This document shows, one piece after another, positions 51,077-58,309 of a stretch of 64,000 bases of DNA. Position 1 is the first letter of the stretch; every line of letters begins with the position of its first letter. Below the pieces are notes generated by a model, which searched no databases, was not told the DNA's origin, and saw nothing but the letters and a program-made list of their open reading frames with translations. The stretch covers positions 248,001-312,000 of the forward strand of contig NZ_JAPENX010000003.1 in the NCBI RefSeq assembly GCF_026341815.1, written 5' to 3'. The stretch is from Streptomyces sp. NBC_00572. GTDB lineage: Bacteria > Actinomycetota > Actinomycetes > Streptomycetales > Streptomycetaceae. The translations under genes and the position numbers were made by a program.

Positions 51077-51361
51077 ATGGGCGACGGAGCTGACCAGCGC
51101 CCGGGCCTACCGGGCGGGCTCACGGCCCTCGGGTCCCCGCCTCTCCACCATGAACCAAACTCCCCGATTGCGGGCTACGCCCGTGTCGAGCGCGGCGGTG
51201 AGCTCTCCTTGCGCGCCTGTGTGTTCACCCCGGATGGCAAGACCGTGCTGAACGCCCACGAGTGGGCCGGGCGACTCGACCCGTCCACGCTGGGCACGTC
51301 CGTGGCCGTCGCGCTCCTCCGGCAGGGTGCGCGCGAGTTGATCGACAGCATCCCCCACTGA
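51077..51361 (+). pseudogene. 3' fragment of hydroxymethylbilane synthase (hemC-like)
   Basis: From 51158 the frame reads NSPIAGYARVERGGELSL, then RACVFTPDGKTVLNAHEWAG and LLRQGARELI. This matches the C-terminal domain of the Streptomyces-type porphobilinogen deaminase. The match starts right after the cofactor-binding Cys, replaced here by HHEP. The two N-terminal domains are absent, so it cannot make porphyrin. The preceding 27 codons are of unknown origin. Confidence 0.65.
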
Positions 51362-51424
51362 CCAGCACGTAACGATCCCGCCCACCCTGCTCCTGCCGTC
51401 CCGCCGACGTTGCACACTTCCTCT

Positions 51425-52351
51425 GTGAACTGGCTCCTGGGGAACGAGTGGCTTGGCCCACTGGGCGACATAGGCAAGATCATGGGTGGGGTGGTTGCCG
51501 GGATGGCGATTCTCAAGGGCCTCTCGGCCTGGTGGAAGAAGGGTCCGGGCCGACGGCGCATCTGGGCCAAAAACTTCCGGCTACTCGGGCCGGGAGTTCG
51601 GCCGGCCTACGTGGAGTCGCTGTTCGGTGAGCCGGCGTTCGAGTCGCTGGCGGATTTCGAGCCGTACGGCGGGGTCTACCGTGCGCCGCCGACGGAGCGG
51701 GTGTGGAAGCTCGGCGAGGACGGTTACCTCGTCACCTGGAGCAACGAGCTGCGGGTGCGGGCCTACTCCATCACGACCCGCTCCAAGAAGTTCAAGCCGA
51801 AGATCCGGATCGGCGCGGAGTGGGGCAGCAACGGCGCCTCCGCGTACGTGCAGCTCGGACGAACCCGGCTCAAGGACATCGGCGCCGCGGCCGGGTGGGA
51901 GCCCGAGGAGGTCGCCTCCTGGGTGGGCGCGCGCCGCGCGGAGTACTACGAGACGTACTACGCCGGGAACCCCGGGCACTACTCCCGCTGGGCCTGCGGG
52001 GTCTCCCAGGCAGGCAGCGGGCGGGCCGTGGGTGCCGTGGAGCGGCTGGGGCCGGAAGGCTCCGCCTTCCTCGACTGGGGGAAGCGCGAGGAGCTGACCG
52101 CCGAACAGTCGGACTCCCTCAACCACTTCCGCGCCCAGGCCACGGTCAACAGCCTTATGGTCCTCGCAGGGGACGCGCCTCGACTCCTGCCCGACATGCC
52201 GCGCACCGGCCCGGACCTCGACGTCGTACGGACACTGATCAAGCCTCCCGGCCTGCTCGGGAAGTGGCAGCACCGCCGCGACCTCAAGAAGATCGAACAA
52301 GGCGACCGGCCCCGGCGGTTCGCTCTGTGGCCTCTCGGCCGGGGGCAGTAG
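51425..52351 (+). CDS. ETEC_3214 domain protein
   Basis: A 308-residue protein. An N-terminal hydrophobic part (GDIGKIMGGVVAGMAILKGLSAWW) precedes a domain with RVWKLGEDGYLVTW, VRAYSITTRSKKFKPKI, VQLGRTRLKDIG and YAGNPGHYSRWACGVSQAG, as in ETEC_3214 proteins found on mobile regions. Role unknown. The GTG start (VNWLLGNEW) is the first good one; ATG 51410 is in frame. Confidence 0.75.
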   Translation: MNWLLGNEWLGPLGDIGKIMGGVVAGMAILKGLSAWWKKGPGRRRIWAKNFRLLGPGVRPAYVESLFGEPAFESLADFEPYGGVYRAPPTERVWKLGEDGYLVTWSNELRVRAYSITTRSKKFKPKIRIGAEWGSNGASAYVQLGRTRLKDIGAAAGWEPEEVASWVGARRAEYYETYYAGNPGHYSRWACGVSQAGSGRAVGAVERLGPEGSAFLDWGKREELTAEQSDSLNHFRAQATVNSLMVLAGDAPRLLPDMPRTGPDLDVVRTLIKPPGLLGKWQHRRDLKKIEQGDRPRRFALWPLGRGQ

Positions 52352-52384
52352 CGGCCGCCCCCTCTCGGTAGACGGCCGCTCCGT

Positions 52385-52723
52385 TCACGAGGTCAGGGGC
52401 GGGGCCGGTGGGCCGTCTTCCTCGTCAGGATGGTCCGGGCACAGCCAGGCCAGCCGCTGGTTCGCGAGGTCGACGGCATCCCGCAGCGACCCGCCGCTGT
52501 TGGGGTAGAGCTCGTGCTCGACACGGCTCAACCGCTCCTCGATGCCGCTGACGCGCTCCATGACGCCAGGCCGAGCCGGCACTCCCGGGCGCTCCGGCTC
52601 GCCGGCCCAGTCGTCCATGAACTCGTTGACCCGGCCGCCGAGGTGGAGCAGCCCCCGCAGGACCCGCCAGACGCCAGCGACAACGGCCAGGACGACGGAG
52701 GCGACGCCGCCCCACAGGAGCAC
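52385..52723 (-). CDS. Phage-type membrane/coiled-coil protein (DUF2746-like)
   Basis: A 112-residue protein with an N-terminal helix (LWGGVASVVLAVVAGVWRVL), a charged coil (MERVSGIEERLSRVEHEL) and an acidic tail. This is the usual layout of small proteins next to phage holins. Starts at GTG. 33 bp after the holin gene. Confidence 0.6.
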   Translation of the reverse strand: MLLWGGVASVVLAVVAGVWRVLRGLLHLGGRVNEFMDDWAGEPERPGVPARPGVMERVSGIEERLSRVEHELYPNSGGSLRDAVDLANQRLAWLCPDHPDEEDGPPAPPLTS

Positions 52724-52756
52724 CGTGTCCAGGGCCGGGATGCCCGGTCTCCATGC

Positions 52757-52993
52757 TCACCCTCCGGAGGTCGCCGCGTCGCCGCGCGGGGTGTGCTTGG
52801 CCTGCCAGCCGGCGGCGAAGGTAATGAGGGTGGGCACGAGGGCGAGGACGAACGGGCTCAGGGCGTCGGGCAGCGGGTCCAGGAGGCGGGCGTGGTCCTG
52901 GACGGCGGCGAGGACGGCCAGAACGCCGGTCGAACCGAGGTAGGCCGCGGCGGAGGCGGCGGTGACCTTCTTCTCTACGGGAACGTTCGCCAT
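52757..52993 (-). CDS. Putative phage holin
   Basis: A 78-residue protein with two hydrophobic stretches (AASAAAYLGSTGVLAVLAAV and PFVLALVPTLITFAAGWQA) and a short polar tail. It directly follows an endolysin-type amidase, so holin is the likely role. AAAGGA precedes the ATG. Confidence 0.72.
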   Translation of the reverse strand: MANVPVEKKVTAASAAAYLGSTGVLAVLAAVQDHARLLDPLPDALSPFVLALVPTLITFAAGWQAKHTPRGDAATSGG

Positions 52994-53007
52994 GTTCGTG
53001 TCCTTTC

Positions 53008-53931
53008 TCAGGCGATGATGGTGAAGGAGTGCTTCGCGGCGAGCCGCGTGAGGGAGGCCCGGCCGGGGATGCCGTCCGCCGGCTGTCCGGGCTCACGGCC
53101 ACGGAAGCCGCATTCCTCCTGCCAGTCGCTCATCGCGGTGACCGTGGTGGTGCCGTAGTGGCCGTCCTGGTGGCGCTTGGCCAGCAGGCCCTCGTCCACG
53201 AGGGCGGCCTCCACGGTGATGACCCCGGTGTAGGTGACCGGCGTGCCGACCAAGCGGGGGTTGCTACGCGCGGCGGCGACCAGCTTGGACAGGGAGACGA
53301 CCGGCCGGGACGGGATGGGCAGGGGCTTGGTCGGCAGGGGGTGGCCGAGGCGGGCCGCGATCCGGTCCCGCATGGATGGCATCGTGAAGCCTCGCGGGTC
53401 CGGCTTCCCCGGCTGCCACTCCAGGTGACCGAGGACGGACCCGGCGCCCCAGTTGTGGAACCGGCACAGCGCGGCGGACGCCCGCTCGATCGCGTCCAGT
53501 TGGACCGCCGGCCACGGGTCCTCGCCGTCGCCGAAGTTCTCGCACTCGAACCCGTAGAACGCCCGGTTGCCGTCGACCGTGGCCTCGTCGTCCTTCGGGA
53601 GGCGGGTCTCCGCGATGATGGCGCGCAGCACGTCGGGGTCCCCCAACCCGGCGTGATTCGCCCGGCCGTGACCCACCAGGTGGACCGTGCCATCCTTCGC
53701 AATGACCCCGTGGCACAGCGGCCCCGGCAAGCCCGAGTAGCCGTCCCGGCACATGGCGACCGTGTGCGCCGTGCCCCGGGTGACGGTGTGGTGGATCATC
53801 ACGCCGTGGACGGCGCCCCACGGCCCCATGTGGTTCCGGGACCTGGTGCGCCACGCCCCGACCTCCACGACCTTGAGGCCCTCGCCCCGGAGCGCGGCGA
53901 GGAGCTGGTCGGCTCCGATCGGCGCGGCCAT
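53008..53931 (-). CDS. N-acetylmuramoyl-L-alanine amidase (phage endolysin type)
   Basis: A 307-residue protein. An amidase_2 domain carries VMIHHTVTRG (zinc His), GHGRANHAG and the third ligand in HLEWQPGKPDPRGF. The C-terminal 100 residues repeat a binding-like unit (LVAAARSNPRLVGTPVTYTGVITVEAALVDEG and the DWQEECGFRG end). It should cut cell-wall cross-links for lysis or defence. Its start overlaps the stop of the next gene upstream in TGATG. Confidence 0.87.
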   Translation of the reverse strand: MAAPIGADQLLAALRGEGLKVVEVGAWRTRSRNHMGPWGAVHGVMIHHTVTRGTAHTVAMCRDGYSGLPGPLCHGVIAKDGTVHLVGHGRANHAGLGDPDVLRAIIAETRLPKDDEATVDGNRAFYGFECENFGDGEDPWPAVQLDAIERASAALCRFHNWGAGSVLGHLEWQPGKPDPRGFTMPSMRDRIAARLGHPLPTKPLPIPSRPVVSLSKLVAAARSNPRLVGTPVTYTGVITVEAALVDEGLLAKRHQDGHYGTTTVTAMSDWQEECGFRGREPGQPADGIPGRASLTRLAAKHSFTIIA

Positions 53932-54197
53932 CAGACGCGCTCCGGCCAGTGCCAGGACCCGGCGAGCATCCCGGCCGCGTCCGCGTGCACGGAGCCTCCG
54001 GCGGCGAGCGGGTGGAAGAACTGACCGGTGGGGTTGAGCACGACCAGGCCGACGCGGCCGGGGTCGTCCTGGTCGACCTCGGTGACGATCGCGGCCCGGC
54101 ACGCGGGCGGGAAGGCCTGGGAGCCGTCGCTGCGCACGGGAGTGCCGTGGGACACGTAGTGGACGGTCCGTCCGACGGACGCGGGTGGTTGAGACAT
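53931..54197 (-). CDS. Small phage-type hypothetical protein
   Basis: An 88-residue protein: VGRTVHYVSHGTPVRSDGSQ, CRAAIVTEVDQDDPGRVGLVVLNPTGQFFH. This resembles small proteins placed before endolysins in actinophages. A GGAGGTG site before ATG 54197 decides the start; the longer frame to 54470 only translates the repeat cluster. Confidence 0.65.
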   Translation of the reverse strand: MSQPPASVGRTVHYVSHGTPVRSDGSQAFPPACRAAIVTEVDQDDPGRVGLVVLNPTGQFFHPLAAGGSVHADAAGMLAGSWHWPERV

Positions 54198-54207
54198 GGG
54201 CACCTCC

Positions 54208-54450
54208 AGGGCGCGGACAGGGGTGCCCGGACAGGGTCCGGACACCGGGCAAGGGGAGGGAGGACAGGTGTCCGCCCTCGTGTCCTCGGACACAGGCAGA
54301 GGGGCGGTGACCTGCGCGGACACCGTGCGGACACCGTCCGGGCAGGGGTGTCCGCACACGATCGGCAGCGCCCGCCGGACAGGGGGCGCGGACACCTCGG
54401 CGGACACGTCGAGGACACCGCCCGGACAGGGGTGTCCGGAGGTGTCCGTG
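54208..54450. repeat. Dense cluster of GTGTCCG/CGGACAC motifs
   Basis: Around fifteen GGACA or TGTCC cores in about 240 bp, in both orientations, some joined as CGGACAGGGGTGTCCG. No credible gene. A smaller cluster is at 48541-48657. Such arrays usually bind a protein (partition, transfer or replication). Confidence 0.75.
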
Positions 54451-54466
54451 GGCGCGGTCGGCCGGC

Positions 54467-54622
54467 TCATCCGTACAGCTCCACGATCACGATTCCGCGC
54501 TCCCCGGCGCGGCCGGCCTGGGCCGCACCGTTCGCGGAGATCGACCCTCCGCCCCCGGCCCCGTAGCCGCGCGGCACGTTGCCGACGCCGGCCGTCGCCC
54601 GGGAGGCGCCGCCGCGGCCCAT
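54467..54622 (-). CDS. C-terminal fragment of a phage tail/structural protein
   Basis: A 51-residue frame, Gly-rich with a closing GIVIVELYG (RGYGAGGGGSISANG, then GRAGERGIVIVELYG). Many phage tail-fibre proteins end this way. The body of the gene is missing, cut off near 54625 where an unrelated forward module begins. Confidence 0.5.
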   Translation of the reverse strand: MGRGGASRATAGVGNVPRGYGAGGGGSISANGAAQAGRAGERGIVIVELYG

Positions 54623-54628
54623 CTTCTG

Positions 54629-54901
54629 GTGGCGTTCCGGCAGGTCGGGTTCAGCCCGTCGCTGAGCAAGGTCGCGGCGATGTGGAGTGGGAAGCCGGTC
54701 ACGGTGCGCCTGGATGACCTGGATCGGATGTGCGCCGCGCTGGGCTGCCAGGTCTCAGACCTCCTGGAGGCCGAGCCGCACGAGGCGCAACTGCCGGCCG
54801 ACGTCGAGCAGACGCAGAAGGCGGTTGGCGCGGAGGGCTCCGGTGCGGCGCGTCCGGTGCCTCGCGCCGGGCGTTCGCCGCGATCACTGCCGCCGAACTG
54901 A
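54629..54901 (+). pseudogene. 5'-truncated XRE-type regulator
   Basis: A 90-residue frame whose VGFSPSLSKVAAMWSGKPVT and VRLDDLDRMCAALGCQVSDLLE match the second half of a small Cro/C1 HTH protein. The first helices are missing at the junction with the phage module. Its stop is 2 bp before the recombinase-like gene, with which such regulators normally pair. Confidence 0.65.
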
Positions 54902-54903
54902 GG

Positions 54904-56967
54904 ATGGGGGCACGGCCGAAGCGTCCGAAGCGGCCGGGACGCGTAGGGAACTGCTCCGGCTGTCTGGGGTGGGGCTGGCTGGTGCAGCCGCCGTACTGCT
55001 CGCCGTGCCACCAGACCAGGTCGAAGCCGGATCGTCGCGAATGCGCCTGTCGACGCTGTGACCGGGTGTGGTTCGTCAATCCGGAAGACATGTGCCGGCC
55101 CTGCGTCGAGGAAGTCGTCGCCACCGACGCCGACTGGTACTACAGTCCGACCTCAAGCCCCCGTCCGGTGCAGCTCACTCTGATCTTCCAGGGGCTGCCC
55201 AAGCGTCGGGCGAAGCCGTTCGGCCCCTACCGGAAGCACGCCGACGGCCGTTACCAACGCCCGAAGTGGGCACGGGCACAGCGGCCCGATCCGGTGGCCG
55301 ACGATCCACGTGTGCTGCCGCCGGCCGTTCCCGGGCAGATAGCCCTGTTCGAGTGCCGCAGCCGTATCAGCATCGACTTCGCGAGCCGGATCCGTGACCG
55401 TCCGATCCTTGACCTGGACGCCGTCGAGCCGGCGCTGGCCGAGTTCATCGCAGAGCGCAGCTACACCCAGTGGTGGCTCCCGGTCGCCCGCGACGTCGTG
55501 CGGCTTGCCCTTGCGTTGGCCGCGGCGGAGGGAAAGACGCTGGTCGACGACGCCGTCCTCGCCTGCATGCCGCGGTTCGCCGGCGCCGCCGCCGAGGCCC
55601 TGCGTCGCTCAGGACTGCTCGACCCGGATTGCGAGCTGCGTCCCGCTCCACGCGGGCCAGCCGTCGTCGCGGGGCGCGAACCGCGAAGCTGCGCGCTCTG
55701 CGGCGCCTTCGGCGGCACCGCAGAGATGTGTGCGGCCTGCCGGGCTTGGGCACTGAGCCGCCCTGACTCCACCGGCGTCTGTGCGCGCTGTCAGCATCCT
55801 GCACTGGCCATACGCGACGGCTGGTGCCGCGTCTGCCTGCTGCACGTCCAGGAGCAGGGCATCGATGCTCACGACTATGACTGGTGCCAGCTATGGCTCG
55901 CCGACAGCGTCGTCGGGCTGTCCGAACGTCCCTTCCCTCTGAGCTGGCGGCGCACCGAGCCCTCGGCTCCCGCCGACAGGGAGCTGATTGCCGCGCGCAC
56001 GTCCGTCGGCCTCTCGCCCCACCTGCTCGTACCGGGACAAGGCGAACTGTTCAGCGTTCGGCGGGAGTGGGCAAACGCGCGAGCGACGCTGGAGAGCTAC
56101 TCCTTGTCGTCGGGGGCAGCCAACATGCTGGATCAGTTCAAGCACCACGGCCAGGAGCAGGGTTGGAGCAGCGAGAACCTTTCCACAGCAGCCAAGACCC
56201 TGCGCATCTTGTTCGGATGGCTCGGCAACGCGGCCCCGATCCCCGAGCAGGACATCAGGCTCCTCAACGAAGGGGGGCTGCGGACCCGCAGGGTGCTGCG
56301 ATTCTTGGCCGACAACGGCCTGGTCATCCCCGACACCGCGCGCCAGAGCGAGCCACGTGAACATGCCTCGCACCGCATCATCGCCAGCCTGCCGTCCAGC
56401 ATCGTCCCGGAGATCGAAGAGTGGGTCGTGCTGCTGCGAAGGGAAGGCCGCAACGGCCGGCCCCACGCCCGCTACGCCACGATCCGGAACTCCCTCACCT
56501 ACGCCCACCCGGCCCTGGTCGAGTGGGGGCGACGCTACCGAACACTGCGCGAGGTGACCCCGGCCGACGTCGACGCCGCAATCGAAGCCCAAGTGGGCGA
56601 GGCGGCACGCCACATGGGGATCGCGCTACGCAGCATCTTCCGCACGCTCAAGCGCAACAAGACCATCTTTCGCGACCCCACCCGCGGCATCGTCGTCCCT
56701 CACGGCCCCACACGGCCGCCGCGCACGATCCCCAGCGACATGGTCGCCGGGCTCATCGACCGCGCGAACGGAGCCGCTGATCGCCTGGCCGTGGCTCTCG
56801 TCGCGATCCATGCGGTCGGCCAACGCGAACTCACCCGCATCCTCGACGAAGCCCGCGTCACCGTCGATCCAGTCCACCTCATGCGCGTCTTCAGCATCAC
56901 CGCCGACACCGCGCTGACCTACATCTACGCCGCCCATCCGGACAAACGCCCCGACCGGCTGCCGTGA
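54904..56967 (+). CDS. Zinc-ribbon tyrosine recombinase-like protein, catalytic core apparently deleted
   Basis: A 687-residue protein. Four CxxC-xn-CxxC ribbons occur: CSGC...CSPC and CRRC...CRPC near the N-terminus, CALC...CAAC and CARC...CRVC in the middle. A phage-integrase-like N-terminal (SAM-like) region follows. The end jumps from LVAIHAVGQRELTR to ILDEARVTVDPVHLMRVFSIT. From memory of the family, about 130-150 residues with the R..H-R..Y catalytic set normally lie between these two segments; they are absent. It is probably inactive. It is coupled to the truncated XRE gene. Confidence 0.7.
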   Translation: MGARPKRPKRPGRVGNCSGCLGWGWLVQPPYCSPCHQTRSKPDRRECACRRCDRVWFVNPEDMCRPCVEEVVATDADWYYSPTSSPRPVQLTLIFQGLPKRRAKPFGPYRKHADGRYQRPKWARAQRPDPVADDPRVLPPAVPGQIALFECRSRISIDFASRIRDRPILDLDAVEPALAEFIAERSYTQWWLPVARDVVRLALALAAAEGKTLVDDAVLACMPRFAGAAAEALRRSGLLDPDCELRPAPRGPAVVAGREPRSCALCGAFGGTAEMCAACRAWALSRPDSTGVCARCQHPALAIRDGWCRVCLLHVQEQGIDAHDYDWCQLWLADSVVGLSERPFPLSWRRTEPSAPADRELIAARTSVGLSPHLLVPGQGELFSVRREWANARATLESYSLSSGAANMLDQFKHHGQEQGWSSENLSTAAKTLRILFGWLGNAAPIPEQDIRLLNEGGLRTRRVLRFLADNGLVIPDTARQSEPREHASHRIIASLPSSIVPEIEEWVVLLRREGRNGRPHARYATIRNSLTYAHPALVEWGRRYRTLREVTPADVDAAIEAQVGEAARHMGIALRSIFRTLKRNKTIFRDPTRGIVVPHGPTRPPRTIPSDMVAGLIDRANGAADRLAVALVAIHAVGQRELTRILDEARVTVDPVHLMRVFSITADTALTYIYAAHPDKRPDRLP

Positions 56968-56978
56968 CGGCAAGCTAA

Positions 56979-57010
56979 GTGGTCGGCTCCGGACGTCCTT
57001 CGGGAGTTGA
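56979..57010. repeat. Left 32-bp inverted repeat of the GNAT cassette
   Basis: It starts GTGGTCGGCTCCGGACGTCC. The complement of 57786-57817 matches at 29 of 32 positions. The pair brackets the acetyltransferase gene. Confidence 0.85.
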
Positions 57011-57108
57011 CGCTGAAGAAGCTCCCGTGCCTGTGCCAGGTGGCGTTGAGGACGCGCCCTCGTAGCCGAGGGCTTCGGGGGCAACCGGAGGTGCACCTCA
57101 CTGAATCG

Positions 57109-57672
57109 CTACCGGAGTGGTGTTTCTGTGTCGCTTGCCAGCCTTGCGTGGAGTTCGACGTCATAGCGCACGTCGTCATACTTGAGCTTCTGCCGTTGGA
57201 GCCCTTCTACCGCGAAGCCGGAGGCGGTAGCGACCCGGCAGGACGCAGGGTTGTTGACCCGGTGCCCCAGCTCGAGTCGGAACAGCTCAGCGTCATCGAA
57301 CGCCCACCGCGCCAGAGCACGGCACGCCTGTGAAGCGACACCCCGCCCGCGGGCTGCGGCCGTCGTCCAGTATGAGACCCACCCAATGTCATGGCGTCGA
57401 TCGATGGCACCAACAGCGACATTTCCGAGTACGACCCCATGGCCGTCAACCACGGCGAAGCCGAAGGCCGAGCCTGTGTCCCATCGCTCTGCCCATCGCG
57501 AAATCCACTGGTCCGCAGCGTCCTCCGAGTCGATGGCCTCTTCAGACTGCCCGCGCATCAAAGGATCTGCGAACGCACTCATCACGGGGCGGGCATCCAG
57601 CCCGGCCCATCGACGCAGCAGCAGGCCGGACGATGTCTCTAGGTGATCACGCACGGCCGGAGTCTCGCCCAT
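57109..57672 (-). CDS. GNAT family N-acetyltransferase (RimJ/RimL type)
   Basis: A 187-residue protein: LLLRRWAGLDARPVMSAFAD, GFAVVDGHGVVLGNVAVG, DIGWVSYWTTAAARGRGVASQACRALARWAF (acetyl-CoA loop ARGRGVA) and RVATASGFAVEG. It resembles acetyltransferases that modify amino-terminal groups or small molecules. It lies between 32-bp inverted repeats and looks like a cassette gene. Substrate unknown. Confidence 0.87.
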   Translation of the reverse strand: MGETPAVRDHLETSSGLLLRRWAGLDARPVMSAFADPLMRGQSEEAIDSEDAADQWISRWAERWDTGSAFGFAVVDGHGVVLGNVAVGAIDRRHDIGWVSYWTTAAARGRGVASQACRALARWAFDDAELFRLELGHRVNNPASCRVATASGFAVEGLQRQKLKYDDVRYDVELHARLASDTETPLR

Positions 57673-57785
57673 CACGGAGGCCCTGTCACCCCGTTTTTGC
57701 CAGCGCACAGTTTCGAGCCCGAAAGATGAAAGAACAAGCGCTCCGTTAACAACAAGAAGAATCCTCCGTCACCCCGGTGGCTTGA

Positions 57786-57817
57786 TCAACCCCCGAAGGA
57801 CTTCCGGAGTCGACCAC
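57786..57817. repeat. Right 32-bp inverted repeat of the GNAT cassette
   Basis: Inverted partner of 56979-57010; together they enclose about 840 bp. Confidence 0.85.
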
Positions 57818-57863
57818 CAAGGAACCCACCGCCCACCCGACTACCCTGCGGAGGCTGACGCGC

Positions 57864-58238
57864 GTGTTCCCCACTCACACCATCCGAGATTCCGCGAACC
57901 CGCGCGGGGGGCCCGGTGGGCGGGTGGAACCGGGCGAGACTCCTCGGGAGGCCGCAGGGCGCGAGCTTCTTGAAGAGACCGGCCTTCGGGCGGAACTGCT
58001 TCGGGAGCCCGCTCTGGCGACCGTCCGTTCCTATCGGCCTGGCGCTCCGGTGACGTTCGGACTGTCATACGCCGCAGTCGTCGATGTCGAAGTGCCGCTC
58101 GTCCCGGAGGACGGGCAGCCGGTGACATGGGTGAGCCTGGAGGAGGAGTGGGACAGCTGGTTCCCCGGCGACCCGGCCTGGATGCGCCGGCATGCGGCGT
58201 GGGTCGCGTCGCGGCCCTTCCGATCCTACGGAATGTGA
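57864..58238 (+). CDS. NUDIX hydrolase
   Basis: A 124-residue protein. The Nudix box GGRVEPGETPREAAGRELLE-ETG is complete, so it should cleave a nucleoside diphosphate linkage. The stretch before the box is only about 17 residues, shorter than usual, so the 5' end may have been lost next to the inverted repeat. Starts at GTG. Confidence 0.78.
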   Translation: MFPTHTIRDSANPRGGPGGRVEPGETPREAAGRELLEETGLRAELLREPALATVRSYRPGAPVTFGLSYAAVVDVEVPLVPEDGQPVTWVSLEEEWDSWFPGDPAWMRRHAAWVASRPFRSYGM

Positions 58239-58287
58239 CCAGACCACAGAACTTGCGCTAGCCCCCAAAACATACCGTCGAAGACAG

Positions 58288-58309
58288 CCCCGCTGGTTAT
58301 CCAGCGGGG
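58288..58309. terminator. Hairpin overlapping the transposase stop
   Basis: CCCCGCTGG, loop TTAT, CCAGCGGGG. The TAA stop of the transposase is in the loop. Confidence 0.8.

Noticed and set aside
51077..51361. Complete small hydroxymethylbilane synthase
   Set aside because: Only the C-terminal domain is present and the cofactor Cys is missing.
54208..54450. GTGTCC array as CRISPR or as coding sequence of the 179-codon reverse frame
   Set aside because: Motifs are 6-8 bp in both orientations with irregular spacing. The reverse frame there is a simple translation of the repeats, while a good ribosome site lies at ATG 54197.
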